DNA of 64,000 nucleotides from Methylobacter marinus A45 (GCF_000383855.1 NZ_KB912877.1:1751285-1815284); one strand, 5' to 3'; positions 6,346-15,599 are shown, numbered from the stretch's first letter. The notes: generated from the sequence alone by a model not told the origin. Translations and numbers: made by a program.

Positions 6346-9045
6346 ATGGGTAAAAACGCCAAAACGGTTGAACGGATTAACTGGCACAGCCTGCCGGCTC
6401 AACAGGTTATCGAGCGGCTGGAAACCGCTCAGGACGGCCTGTCCGACCATGAAGCGCAAATGCGCCTGCTGAAGTTCGGCGCCAATCGCCTGCCGCAGCC
6501 GAAAACGCGCGGCCCTCTCAGGCGCTTTCTGGCCCAGTTTCATAACCTGCTGATTTATGTGCTGATCGCGGCCGGCGTCGTCACGGCGCTGCTGGACCAC
6601 TGGGTCGATGCCTATGTCATCGCCGCCGTGGTCGTGCTCAATGCCGTCATCGGCTTCGTGCAGGAAGGCAAGGCCGAAAAGGCGCTGGATGCGATCCGGC
6701 ACATGCTGGCGCCGCGCGCGACGGTCATCCGCAACGGCCATCGCAGCGGCATTCCGGCCGAGGATCTGGTGCCGGGCGATATCGTGATGATCGAACCGGG
6801 CGACAAAGTCCCGGCCGATCTGCGCCTGATCACGGCCAAGGGCCTGCAGATACAGGAGGCCGTGCTGACCGGCGAATCGGTCGCGGTGGAAAAATCGGTG
6901 AATCCGGTTCAGGAAGAAGCCGATCTCGGCGACCGCTTTTCCATGGCCTATTCGGGCACCCTGGTCGCGGCCGGGCACGGCAAGGCCGTCGTGGTCGGAA
7001 CCGGCGCCGATACCGAGATCGGCCGCATCAGCGGCATGCTGTCAGGTATCGAGGAGATGACCACGCCGCTGCTGAAACAGATGGCGGTGTTTTCGCGTTG
7101 GCTGACGCTGGCGATCCTGCTGATCGCGGGCGGCGTCTTCGCGTTCGGCCTGCTGGTCCAGGGCGAGGACCCGTCCGCGATGTTCATGACCGTGGTCGGC
7201 CTGGCGGTCGCGGCCATTCCCGAAGGCCTGCCCGCCATCCTGACCGTCACGCTGGCCATCGGCGTGCAGCGCATGGCCGCGCGCAACGCCATCATCCGCC
7301 GCCTGCCGGCCGTCGAAACCTTAGGCGCCGTGTCGATCATCTGCTCGGACAAGACCGGCACGCTGACCCGCAACGAAATGACGTTGCGCTCGGTCGTGAC
7401 CTCGACCGCGCTGTACGAGACCAGCGGCGTAGGCTACGACCCGTCCGGCGAATTTCTGTCGGGCGGCGACCGCGTTGCGCCGGCGCAGCGTCCGATTCTC
7501 GCCAGGATCCTGCAAACGGGCGCCTTGTGCAACGACTCGGCATTGCGCCGGAAAAACGGCCTGTGGGTGGCCGACGGCGATCCGATGGAAAGCGCGCTGC
7601 TGGCGGCCGCGATCAAAGGCGATATCGATCCGGTCGAAGCACAGCGCCATTATCCGCGCACCGACGTGATTCCGTTCGACGCCCAGCACCGGTTCATGGC
7701 GACCCTGAATCATGACCATGAAGGTCACGGCTTTATCAGCGTCAAGGGCGCGCCCGAACGCCTGATCGAACTGTGCCAATTGCAGCGCGAAAACGACGCG
7801 GACGTGCCGGTCAATCCCAACTACTGGACCGCCTCGATCGAGGAGATCGCCTCGCAGGGGCAGCGCGTACTAGGCATCGCCTACAAACCGGTCGACCCGG
7901 ACAAGATCGAGCTGAATTTCTCGGATCTCGACGACGGCCTGATCCTGCTGGGCCTGGTCGGCCTGATCGACCCGCCCCGCGAGGAAGCGATCGAAGCCGT
8001 CAAGGCTTGCCGGGCAGCCGGCATCCGCGTCAAGATGATCACGGGCGACCATGCGGCCACGGCCCGCGCGATTGCCGCGCAGCTGCATCTGGCCAACGCC
8101 GAGGACGTCATGACCGGCCATGAACTGACCCAGATAGACGACACGGCCTTGATCGACGTGGCCGCGCGCGTCGACGTCTTCGCGCGCACGTCGCCGGAGC
8201 ACAAGCTGCGCCTGGTGACGGCACTGCAGGCCGGCGGCAGCGTCGTGGCCATGACCGGCGACGGCGTTAACGACGCGCCAGCGCTGAAGCGGGCCGACGT
8301 CGGCATCGCCATGGGCCGGACCGGCACCGAGGCCGCCAAGGAAGCCTCGGAAATGGTGCTGGCCGACGACAATTTCGCCTCGATCGCGCAGGCAGTGCGC
8401 GAAGGCCGGAACGTCTACGACAACCTGAAAAAAGCCATTCTGTTCCTGCTGCCGGTCAACGGCGGCGAATCGCTCAGCATCATCGCGACGGTGCTGGCCG
8501 GCCTGACGCTGCCGATCACGCCGCTGCAGATTCTCTGGGTGAACATGGTCAGTTCCGTGGCGCTGGCCATGGCGCTGGCGTTCGAGCCGGCCGAGCCCAA
8601 CGTCATGCGCCGCCCGCCCCGGCGCCGGAATGAAGCCATGCTGTCGGTATTCCTGGTCTGGCGCATCGTGTTCGTGTCCGTGCTTTTCCTGATCGGCATC
8701 TACGGCATGTTCCTGTGGACCCAGCAGCACGGCTCGACGCTGGAGGAAGCGCGCACCTATGCCGTCAACACGCTGGTCATGCTGGAAGTGTTCTACCTGC
8801 TGAACGTGCGCTATCTGAGCGGGTCGTCGCTGTCGTTCAGGCGGTTGTTCAGCTCCCGGGCGATATGGATCGCGATCCTGGTCGTGATCACGCTCCAGGC
8901 CATCTTCACCTATGCGCCGTTCATGGAGCGGTTTTTCGACACGCGCCCGGTCGATTTCGTGCATGGGCTGGAGATATTCGGCGTCAGCCTGGCGTTGTTT
9001 TTGATCCTGGAATTGGAAAAATGGGTCAGGCGGTTGTTTGGTTGA
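6346..9045 (+). CDS. P-type (P2) cation-transporting ATPase
   Basis: The 899-residue pump has an N-terminal cation ATPase domain, the actuator motif LTGES (about residue 176), and the TM4 ion-site motif AAIPEGLP. The phosphorylated aspartate is in CSDKTGTLT (Asp335), and the hinge motif is MTGDGVNDAPALK (about residue 636). Ten membrane segments are expected. PEGLP and the overall length place it in the calcium/sodium/proton P2 group. The TM6 segment reads WVNMVSSVALAMAL instead of the VNLVTDGLPA of classical calcium pumps, so the ion is uncertain. A GAGG Shine-Dalgarno sequence precedes the start. The gene is divergent from the NodT-type gene. Confidence 0.92.
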   Translation: MGKNAKTVERINWHSLPAQQVIERLETAQDGLSDHEAQMRLLKFGANRLPQPKTRGPLRRFLAQFHNLLIYVLIAAGVVTALLDHWVDAYVIAAVVVLNAVIGFVQEGKAEKALDAIRHMLAPRATVIRNGHRSGIPAEDLVPGDIVMIEPGDKVPADLRLITAKGLQIQEAVLTGESVAVEKSVNPVQEEADLGDRFSMAYSGTLVAAGHGKAVVVGTGADTEIGRISGMLSGIEEMTTPLLKQMAVFSRWLTLAILLIAGGVFAFGLLVQGEDPSAMFMTVVGLAVAAIPEGLPAILTVTLAIGVQRMAARNAIIRRLPAVETLGAVSIICSDKTGTLTRNEMTLRSVVTSTALYETSGVGYDPSGEFLSGGDRVAPAQRPILARILQTGALCNDSALRRKNGLWVADGDPMESALLAAAIKGDIDPVEAQRHYPRTDVIPFDAQHRFMATLNHDHEGHGFISVKGAPERLIELCQLQRENDADVPVNPNYWTASIEEIASQGQRVLGIAYKPVDPDKIELNFSDLDDGLILLGLVGLIDPPREEAIEAVKACRAAGIRVKMITGDHAATARAIAAQLHLANAEDVMTGHELTQIDDTALIDVAARVDVFARTSPEHKLRLVTALQAGGSVVAMTGDGVNDAPALKRADVGIAMGRTGTEAAKEASEMVLADDNFASIAQAVREGRNVYDNLKKAILFLLPVNGGESLSIIATVLAGLTLPITPLQILWVNMVSSVALAMALAFEPAEPNVMRRPPRRRNEAMLSVFLVWRIVFVSVLFLIGIYGMFLWTQQHGSTLEEARTYAVNTLVMLEVFYLLNVRYLSGSSLSFRRLFSSRAIWIAILVVITLQAIFTYAPFMERFFDTRPVDFVHGLEIFGVSLALFLILELEKWVRRLFG

Positions 9046-9058
9046 ACAGGACGGAAAC

Positions 9059-9183
9059 GTAGGGGCGGACGTGTTGGGGCGAACCTGTGTGTTCGCCCTG
9101 CCCAACGGTTCACCCTTGGCCAACAGTTCTCCGGTAATCCATCGTGCACCCGAAACAGGGCGGACACGCAGGTCCGCCCCTAC
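9059..9183. repeat. Repeat family A copy 1 (BIME-like pair of GTAG palindromes)
   Basis: Two inverted GTAG-headed palindromes (GGGCGRAC...GTYCGCCC) flank a conserved middle with the GGTGCACGAYGG and CCAAGGGTGAACCGTTGG segments. The right-hand GTAG (read on the minus strand) supplies the stop codon of the RAYT gene. Confidence 0.9.
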
Positions 9184-9905
9184 GGTGAATCCGCCCGGTA
9201 CAGGCGATCCGATTCCCATTGCGCCGGGTTGTTGTGAATATATTCACGGATAAGGTTCAATTCCTCTTCATTGCGGATGACGCGTTCCCAATAATTGCGT
9301 TGCCATAATTTGCCGGCAAACGGCGTCCATCCGTTGTGTTTGACCCCGCGAATATAGGCATTGGTCGTCATGGTTTTGAACCATTGCACCACGGCCGGCA
9401 GGGGCGAACCTGTGTGTTCGCCTTTGCCAAACGGTTCACCCTCGGCCAATGGTTCTCCGGTAACCCATCGTGCACCCGAAACAGGGGGGACATGTAGGGG
9501 CGAACCTGTGTGTTCGCCCCTGCCAAACGGTTCACCCTCGGCCAATGGTTCTCCGGTAACCCGTCGTGCACCGGAAACAGGGCGGACACGCAGGTCCGCC
9601 CTGTTTCCGGTGCGTTTATCCATGCCAAACGGTTCACCCGTGTTGACGACGATAAAATGCAGATGATTCGGCATGCAGACCCATGCATCGCATTGCATGT
9701 CCGGATATTTGTTCTGCAATTCCAGATACCAGTGTTCCATCATCCGCCCTGCCTCATTCAATCCCATTTCCCCGTCCGCGATCTCCCCAAACAAGCATTC
9801 CCGGTCTTGTGTACACAGGGTGACGAAATAAGCCCCCGCCCGGGAATAATCATACCCTTTCAGGCGGAGGGAACGGCGATGATGGAGGGCGGCATCAAAC
9901 GCCAC
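9180..9905 (-). CDS. REP-associated tyrosine transposase (RAYT) with in-frame repeat insertion
   Basis: RAYT proteins are single-strand-specific HUH nucleases that process REP palindromes. The N-terminus (RRSLRLKGYDYSRAGAYFVT), the HUH motif HLHF (His81, His83) and the region WQRNYWERVIRNEEE, with a likely nucleophile Tyr205, are present. The protein is 241 residues; an uninterrupted member would be about 160. Residues about 88-169 are not transposase. They are the translation of about 240 bp of family A repeat (RVTGEPLAEGEPFG occurs once and WVTGEPLAEGEPFG again). The frame stays open and both catalytic halves are kept. The GTG start at 9905 lies 2 bases after the stop of the fusion-protein gene. 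The stop TAG is part of the GTAG head of the adjacent repeat. Confidence 0.85.
   Translation of the reverse strand: MAFDAALHHRRSLRLKGYDYSRAGAYFVTLCTQDRECLFGEIADGEMGLNEAGRMMEHWYLELQNKYPDMQCDAWVCMPNHLHFIVVNTGEPFGMDKRTGNRADLRVRPVSGARRVTGEPLAEGEPFGRGEHTGSPLHVPPVSGARWVTGEPLAEGEPFGKGEHTGSPLPAVVQWFKTMTTNAYIRGVKHNGWTPFAGKLWQRNYWERVIRNEEELNLIREYIHNNPAQWESDRLYRADSP
9399..9650. repeat. Repeat family A copies 2 and 3, inside the RAYT gene
   Basis: The first unit starts at about 9399 with a decayed head (CAGGGGCG). The second starts with GTAG at 9494, and a partial third segment (TGCCAAACGGTTCACCC) lies near 9632-9648. All are translated in the RAYT frame. Confidence 0.85.
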
Positions 9906-9907
9906 TT

Positions 9908-10999
9908 TTAATCCGGCTGACGCCCCATCGCCGACAGCGCCTTGTCGGGCGGCACCAGCTGCTCGCCGCCCGACAGGCCCGAAACGATCCTGATCCGTCC
10001 GTCGGGCAGCGGCCGGCCGGTGCGGACAAAACGGCGCTCGATCTGGCCGTTGTGCAGCACCCAGACGACATCGAGCTGGCCGACCCTGTGCACGTAGCTC
10101 TGCGGGATCGCCAGCACCTGCTCCTCGCCCTGCGGAATCCGCAGGCGGATGAACATGCCCGGATACAGGCCCGGCCGGTTCTCGATGCGCATCTTGATCA
10201 GGAACGTGCGCGCGTCGGGGTTGGCGGCCGGCACGATCTCCTCGATGGTCGCGGGCACGGTCAGCTTCAGCGCCTCGACATCGGCTTCCAGCGTCTGTCC
10301 GGCCTGCAGGCCGACCGCGACCGATTCGCGGATATAGGCCTCGATGCGCAGCGCGGCCGGATCGTACAGGGTCAGTAGCTTCCTGCCCGGATAGGCGATC
10401 TCGCCCGGCTCGGCATGGCGGTCGATGACGCGGGCAGGAAACGTGGCGCGGATGCGGCCGTAGTCCTGCGTAGAGCTGGCTTCGGTCAGTTGCGACCGGG
10501 CCGCGGCTTTCTGCGCTTTCAGGCTTTCGTACTCGCTCCGGGCCGCGTCGAGATCGGCGCGCGTGGCGCTTTCCTTGGCGTATAAGTATTGCGTACGCCG
10601 ATAATGCGCCTCGGCCCCGGCCAGGCGGGCGTTCAGGGCGTTGATGTTGGCCCGCGCCTGGGCCGTGCGCGCGGCGATGGTCTCGTCATCGAGCGTGACC
10701 AGCAGATCGCCGGGCTTGACCGTATCGCCGGCCTTGACATGGATGGCCTTGATGCGCGCCTGGATCTGGGCGCTGATGTCGCCGGCCTGCGTCGCTTCCA
10801 GCGTGCCAGTGGCTTTTTCGTAAGCCGGCAGCGTCACGCGCTCGACGGTCAGCGTCGGGCTCTGGTAAGCCGAAAGCTCCGGCAGGGTTTCCGGCTCGAT
10901 CTTGCTGTGGAAGGCGCCGGCCATCCACAGGATCATCAGCAGCAGGATCAGCAGGGTCAAGGCGGACAGCGCCAGCGTTTTCAGATGGGATGTGGTCAT
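9908..10999 (-). CDS. Periplasmic membrane fusion protein of an RND efflux pump
   Basis: The 363-residue HlyD/AcrA-family adaptor has an N-terminal membrane anchor (TLALSALTLLILLLMILWMAG), a split biotinyl-lipoyl domain (IKAIHVKAGDTVKPGDLLVTLD), and a coiled-coil hairpin (about residues 95-165, ARANINALNARLAGAEAHYRR). A beta-barrel and a C-terminal membrane-proximal domain follow. It links the RND pump to an outer membrane duct. The start was set at 10999 because ATG there overlaps the pump stop as ATGA, the usual translational coupling; the longer frame runs antisense-like through the pump gene. The RND gene precedes it, and the RAYT gene follows 2 bases after its stop. Confidence 0.93.
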   Translation of the reverse strand: MTTSHLKTLALSALTLLILLLMILWMAGAFHSKIEPETLPELSAYQSPTLTVERVTLPAYEKATGTLEATQAGDISAQIQARIKAIHVKAGDTVKPGDLLVTLDDETIAARTAQARANINALNARLAGAEAHYRRTQYLYAKESATRADLDAARSEYESLKAQKAAARSQLTEASSTQDYGRIRATFPARVIDRHAEPGEIAYPGRKLLTLYDPAALRIEAYIRESVAVGLQAGQTLEADVEALKLTVPATIEEIVPAANPDARTFLIKMRIENRPGLYPGMFIRLRIPQGEEQVLAIPQSYVHRVGQLDVVWVLHNGQIERRFVRTGRPLPDGRIRIVSGLSGGEQLVPPDKALSAMGRQPD

Positions 11000-13900
11000 G
11001 AGGTGGACAGCTCGCTTTTCGAGTAGATCAGGTAATAAACGGCCGGTATCACGAACAGCGTGAACACCGTCGAGGCCAGGATGCCGAAGATGATCGCGAT
11101 GGCCAGACCGCTGAACACCGGATCGAGCACGATCACGATGTTGCCGAGCAGCGTGGTGCCGGCCGTGAGCATGACCGGACGCATGCGGATCGTGCCGGCC
11201 TGGCGCAGGGCGTCTTTCAGCGCCAGCCCGTCTTTTCTGGCCTGGGTGATGAATTCGATCAGGATCAGCGAATTCCTGACCACGATGCCGGCCAGCGCGA
11301 TCATGCCGATCATGGCCGTGGCCGTAAACAGCACCGGATCGGGGCTGCCGTTGATGACGCGCTCGCCGAACTGGTTCAGCAGCCAGAAGCCGGGCATGAT
11401 GCCGATCACGGTCAGCGGGATAGCCGACATGATGATCAGCGACAGCGTCGTCGATGCGGTCTGCACGCGCAACACGAAGAAAATGCCGACCAGCGCGAAC
11501 GCGAACGCCAGGCCCATGTCGCGGAACACGTCGACGGTGATTTTCCATTCGCCTTCGCCGCCCCATTCCAGCCTGATGTCGTCGGGCAGATGCCAGGGCA
11601 GGCCGCCTCCCGAATTCAGGAACGTGCGGTTATCCCAGGCCGGCGCCGAATCGTCGCTGCTGTTCAGGTCGGCGTTGACGTCGGCAATCACCCCGGCCGG
11701 CGTGCGGCCTTCCAGTTCCGCCATGACGTAGACGACCGGCTTCAGGTCCTTGTGGAAAATCGGCAGCTCGGTTTCGGATTCGACGAATGTTCCCAGTTCG
11801 GCCAGCGTCAGCGGCGGCGCGGCCGGATTCATGTCCGGCTTGACCGGCAGCACGCCCAGATCGCGCTGGCTGCTGCGGGCGCGCTGCGGCAGGCGCAGCT
11901 TGATCGGCACGGGCCAGATCTCGCGTTCCAGATTCAGAAAGCCCGGCACCTGGCCCTGGTTGGCAAGGCCCAGGTTCAGTGCCAGGTTCTCGGTGGAGAT
12001 GCCGGCCAGCGCGGCCTTTTCCTTGTCGGCCTCGAAACGCCAGCGCGGCTGCGGATCTTCGGCGCTGGTGTCGATATCGACCACGAAGGGCTCCAGCGCC
12101 AGCCGGGCCATGACCGCCTGGGCCGCCTCACGCTGCTTTTCATAAGGCGTCAGCGTGCCGCCGTAGATTTCCGTAACCAGCGTGCTGATGACCGGCGGCC
12201 CCGGCGGCACCTCGATCACCTTGACCGACACGCCCTCGGCGTTGAGCGGCGCCAGCAGGGCCCGAAGCCGCAGCAGCACGGCATGGGACTGGTGCTCGCG
12301 CCGTTCCTTGGGTGCCAGGGCCAGGCGGATGTCGGCCAGGTGCGGGGCGATGCGGTAGTCGTACTGCCGGACCAGGCCGTTGAAATCGATCGGCGACGGC
12401 GTGCCGACGAAGGCCGCGATGGCGTTGACTTCGGGCAGGCGCGCCGCCAGCGTCGCGGCCGAGCGGGTCACGGCCGCGGTCTGCTCCAGGGTGCTGCCCT
12501 CGGGCATGTCGACCAGAATCTGCAGCTCGTTCTTGTTGTCGAACGGCAGCAGTTTCAGCGGCACCAGGCGCAGCACGGGCAGAATCGCGGTCAGGACGAA
12601 CAGCACCAGCATCGCGATGATCAGCAGCCAGGCTGCTTTCCGGCTGGCGATGCAGGGCTCGATCATGCGCGCGTAGAAGCTCTGGTCGGGCGCGGCCGTC
12701 GCGCTTTCGCCGGCCGGCTTCAGCGCCTTGCCCGACATCCAGGGTGTCACGATGAAGGCCGTGACCGTCGACAAGGTCACGGCCACGGGCACGTTGAACG
12801 CCATCGGTGCCATGTACGGCCCCATCATGCCGGTGATGAAGGCCAGCGGGATGAAGGCCAGGATGATGGTGACGGTCGACATCAGCAAGGCCGTGCGGAT
12901 TTCGGCCATGGCGGCGATGATGCGCTCGTTCAGGCTGCCCTGGCCGGTGCGCATGAAGCGCTCGATGTTGTCGATGCCGGTGATCGGGTCGTCGACCAGC
13001 AGGCCCAGCGCCAGAATCAGCGCGAACAGCGTAACGCGGTTGATCGTGTAGCCGAAAAACATGTCCAGCGCCAGGGTGGCGCCGTAACAGACCGGGATCG
13101 CCAGCCCGACCACCAGCGCCGGCCGCCAGCCCAGAAAGATGCCGATGAACAGCACCACCGTGACGATCGCGAACCCCAGGCTGGTAGTCAGGTTGTTGAC
13201 CTTGTCGTCGGCGGTCTGGCCGTAATCGCGCAGGACTTCGAGCTGCACTTCGGGCGGCAGCAGTTCCCGCTGCAGCTGGGCCAGGCGCGCGTGCACGTTC
13301 TCGGCCACCGAGACGGCATTCGAGCCGCGTTTTTTCGCGACCGCGATCGTGACCATCGGGTAGTCGCCCTTATATTTATCAGCCAGCGCGTGCCCTTCGG
13401 CGAAATTGAGCCAGGTGTAGTTTTCTGGCTCCTCGGGGCCGTCAGTGATGTCGGCCACATCGCGCAGATAGACCGGTATGCCGTCCACGACATTGACGAC
13501 CAGCGCCCGCAGCTGCTCGGCCGAGCGCACGAAGTCGCCGGCCTCCAGCCGGATCGAGCGGTTGTCGGCCGAGACGATGCCGGCGTTGTGCAGCTGATTG
13601 GCTTTCCGCACGGCTTGCGCGATGTCCAGGGCCGTGGTCCTGCGCGCGGCCATGCTCTGCGGATTGAGCAGCACGTTGACGGTACGCTGGCGGCCGCCGA
13701 CGACGGTGATCTGGTTGGTGTCGGCGATCTGCTGCAGGTGCTCGGTGATTTCGTCGGCGAACCGGCGCAGCTCGAAATCGCTGTACAGCTCCGGCGCGCG
13801 GCTCCACAGCGCCGCCAGCACGATCGGCACGTCGTCGACCTCGGCCGGCTTGACCTGCCAGGCCGTGACGCCGGCCGGAATCTGGTCCTGGTTCGAGTAC

Positions 13901-14271
13901 AGCTTGTTGTAGGTGTTGAGCAGCGCATCCTCGCGGTCTTCGCCGACGAAAAAGCGCAGTGTGACGATGGCCTGGCCGTTGGACGAGCGCGAATAGACGT
14001 GTTCAACGCCGGTGATCTGGGTCAGCAGTTTTTCCAGGCGCAGGGTGATCTGCTTCTCGATCTGCGGCGCCGGCAGGCCCGGCGCCGAGACGATGACGTT
14101 CGCCATCGGCACGACGATCTGCGGCTCTTCCTCGCGCGGCGTGAACAGCAGCGCGATAACGCCCAGAGCCAGGGCCAGGGTAAAAAACAGCACCGGCAGG
14201 CCGCCTCTCAGGGCATAGGCGACCAGGCGGTCGAGCGGGTGGTTTGATCGAGTTGGGCTAGAGTTTGTCAA
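10996..14271 (-). CDS. RND efflux pump, AcrB/HAE family
   Basis: The 1091-residue inner membrane pump has the RND plan: TM1 near residues 30-50, a large periplasmic loop, six clustered membrane segments, a second loop and a second cluster. The TM4 proton-relay segment reads LGLLVDDPITGIDNIERF, the equivalent of GLVVDDAIVVVENI, and keeps both aspartates. It exports drugs, solvents or metals by proton exchange together with the overlapping fusion protein. The start is uncertain. The longest frame opens with TTG at 14271 without a Shine-Dalgarno sequence, though the protein aligns with relatives from about residue 12. The C-terminus (FVIPAVYYL) is complete. Confidence 0.93.
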   Translation of the reverse strand: MTNSSPTRSNHPLDRLVAYALRGGLPVLFFTLALALGVIALLFTPREEEPQIVVPMANVIVSAPGLPAPQIEKQITLRLEKLLTQITGVEHVYSRSSNGQAIVTLRFFVGEDREDALLNTYNKLYSNQDQIPAGVTAWQVKPAEVDDVPIVLAALWSRAPELYSDFELRRFADEITEHLQQIADTNQITVVGGRQRTVNVLLNPQSMAARRTTALDIAQAVRKANQLHNAGIVSADNRSIRLEAGDFVRSAEQLRALVVNVVDGIPVYLRDVADITDGPEEPENYTWLNFAEGHALADKYKGDYPMVTIAVAKKRGSNAVSVAENVHARLAQLQRELLPPEVQLEVLRDYGQTADDKVNNLTTSLGFAIVTVVLFIGIFLGWRPALVVGLAIPVCYGATLALDMFFGYTINRVTLFALILALGLLVDDPITGIDNIERFMRTGQGSLNERIIAAMAEIRTALLMSTVTIILAFIPLAFITGMMGPYMAPMAFNVPVAVTLSTVTAFIVTPWMSGKALKPAGESATAAPDQSFYARMIEPCIASRKAAWLLIIAMLVLFVLTAILPVLRLVPLKLLPFDNKNELQILVDMPEGSTLEQTAAVTRSAATLAARLPEVNAIAAFVGTPSPIDFNGLVRQYDYRIAPHLADIRLALAPKERREHQSHAVLLRLRALLAPLNAEGVSVKVIEVPPGPPVISTLVTEIYGGTLTPYEKQREAAQAVMARLALEPFVVDIDTSAEDPQPRWRFEADKEKAALAGISTENLALNLGLANQGQVPGFLNLEREIWPVPIKLRLPQRARSSQRDLGVLPVKPDMNPAAPPLTLAELGTFVESETELPIFHKDLKPVVYVMAELEGRTPAGVIADVNADLNSSDDSAPAWDNRTFLNSGGGLPWHLPDDIRLEWGGEGEWKITVDVFRDMGLAFAFALVGIFFVLRVQTASTTLSLIIMSAIPLTVIGIMPGFWLLNQFGERVINGSPDPVLFTATAMIGMIALAGIVVRNSLILIEFITQARKDGLALKDALRQAGTIRMRPVMLTAGTTLLGNIVIVLDPVFSGLAIAIIFGILASTVFTLFVIPAVYYLIYSKSELSTS

Positions 14272-14473
14272 ATTAAAAATATAGTGTTGTTTTTTTATGA
14301 TTTTTAATGGCGCCGCCCGTCTGACGTTGCAAGCGACGGTTCTTGTCCAGCTACAGTTTGTCCGGATTATAACGGCAGATGATTATTCAGCGCACGCTAA
14401 TACCTTTATAGATGATAGTAACTGATATTGCGCAGTCAATCGGCATATTGGTCAAATTGTGCGGCGGGATCGG

Positions 14474-14702
14474 GTATGAGAGTGTGAAAGTATTATCCCT
14501 GTCAGTTTAAAAATGATTTACCACAGACGACCGCATGGACAGGAAATGATCCCCCGTGGGAGCGATGCCCTCATCGCGACTAAAGACACCGCAAGTCGCG
14601 ATGAGGGCATCGCTCCCACAAAATAAGACAGTTATTGATTATCGAATCCTTAGTTATTAATTGGGCTAAAAAATGAATTCTTTCACAGTCTCGTATGTGG
14701 GG
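14474..14702. repeat. Repeat family B copy 5, decayed, with nested family F
   Basis: The GAGAGTGTGAAAGTATT segment on the left and TTCTTTCACAGTCTCGTATG on the right are the arms of family B. Between them lies the GTGG-headed pair described separately. No gene is visible in 14272-14825. Confidence 0.6.
14556..14619. repeat. Repeat family F, GTGG-headed inverted pair
   Basis: GTGGGAGCGATGCCCTCATC on the left is repeated in inverted orientation on the right (GATGAGGGCATCGCTCCCAC). A 16-base spacer separates the arms. The GTGGGAGC head resembles REP elements of Pseudomonas. Confidence 0.8.
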
Positions 14703-14711
14703 CATACGGGT

Positions 14712-14812
14712 CGGGGCGGTGTGTTCGCCCTTGCCCAACAGATCACCCTCGGCCAATGGTGCATCGATAATCTGTCGTGCACCGGAAACAGGGCGGACAC
14801 GCAGGTCCGCCC
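14712..14812. repeat. Repeat family A copy 4
   Basis: The copy has a decayed left head (TCGGGGCGGTGTGTTCGCCC), then the conserved middle with CACCCTCGGCCAATGG and TCGTGCACCGG, and the right palindrome GGGCGGACACGCAGGTCCGC. Confidence 0.8.
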
Positions 14813-14825
14813 AATGGGCTGGCGG

Positions 14826-15599
14826 TTATTTCGGCGTTGCTGTCAATTTCAATACGGACAGGCCGTCTTGCGAGGATAAAGGGTATATGCCGGGAAAGGC
14901 GCTGTCTTCAAAACAGGCATCATCGGCAAAAAGGATATTCAGGTGGGCCGTCAGGCGGTCGGGCAGACGATACCAGGGCATCAGGTCTTCGGCTTGCGCA
15001 TCTACCGAACCTTTGGCGTTGAAATCCAGTTTCCCCTGCGCATCGCAATATTTCATCAGGGTATAGGCATTAACGATAAAATTCAGCCGTTTCCAGCCTC
15101 TGAGCTTGGCATGCCAGCGCGACTGGCCTTGCCCCCGGTTTTCCAGCAAAGCCGCGTAATTGTCCTGGCTGAGCGCCGATTCGACTTCGTAGGCGAAAGT
15201 CAGCGCCTGGCTGAAACTCCATTCGGCGGGAATGCCGGCATGCACCAGGGTAAAGTTGAGTTTGGAATCGTGATGAACCAGGGGCCGGCGGCGCAGCCAC
15301 TTTAACAGTTTGTCCCGGTCCGGCGCCTTCAGGATGTCATCCAGCCTATCGTCGGCTGTCGGCCGTTCAAGCCCTTCCGCCAGGGCCAGCAAACGCAGTT
15401 CCTGATCGCCCAGCACCGTAACGGCTTTTTTGCCCAGGCTTTTGACAAACCTCAGTACGGCCAGCGACTCGGGCCCTTCATTCACCAGATTGCCGGCAAA
15501 CCATACGTTGTCGTTGTCCGGGTCAAACTGAATTTTTTCCAGTAATTTCAGTAGCGATTGATAATCGCCTTTTACACTGCCGATGGCGTAAGTCGTCAT
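14826..15599 (-). CDS. ApaH-like protein lacking the metal-binding residues (pseudoenzyme)
   Basis: The 257-residue protein aligns over its whole length with ApaH, the symmetrical diadenosine tetraphosphatase. Shared landmarks are FDPDNDNVWFAGNLV, LAVLRFVKSLG, LVHAGIPAEWS, LRGWKRLNFIVNAYTLMKYC and PGIYPL. The phosphoesterase motifs are all altered: GDxHG reads GSVKG, GDLVxRG reads GNLVNEG, GNHD reads GDQE, and the C-terminal GHW reads FADD. Only the histidine in LVHAG remains. It should therefore not hydrolyse Ap4A by the known two-metal mechanism. It may bind nucleotides or be a regulatory remnant; that is inference. The frame is intact and has a GGAG Shine-Dalgarno sequence. Confidence 0.85.
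   Translation of the reverse strand: MTTYAIGSVKGDYQSLLKLLEKIQFDPDNDNVWFAGNLVNEGPESLAVLRFVKSLGKKAVTVLGDQELRLLALAEGLERPTADDRLDDILKAPDRDKLLKWLRRRPLVHHDSKLNFTLVHAGIPAEWSFSQALTFAYEVESALSQDNYAALLENRGQGQSRWHAKLRGWKRLNFIVNAYTLMKYCDAQGKLDFNAKGSVDAQAEDLMPWYRLPDRLTAHLNILFADDACFEDSAFPGIYPLSSQDGLSVLKLTATPK

Noticed and set aside
7870-9219. Long minus-strand frame opposite the P-type ATPase
   Set aside because: It is a low-complexity Gln/Asp/Arg-rich antisense frame of a clear ATPase gene and continues into a family A repeat.
9361-9666. Plus-strand frame with NGSPSANGSP repeats
   Set aside because: This is translated family A repeat, not a protein gene. Similar frames at 21475, 56621 and 56785 have the same origin.
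11590-14247. Open frame of 885 codons on the plus strand opposite the RND pump
   Set aside because: It is antisense to a full RND gene. The product is rich in Arg, Gln, His and Asp with no known motif, as expected for the complementary frame of GC-rich coding DNA.
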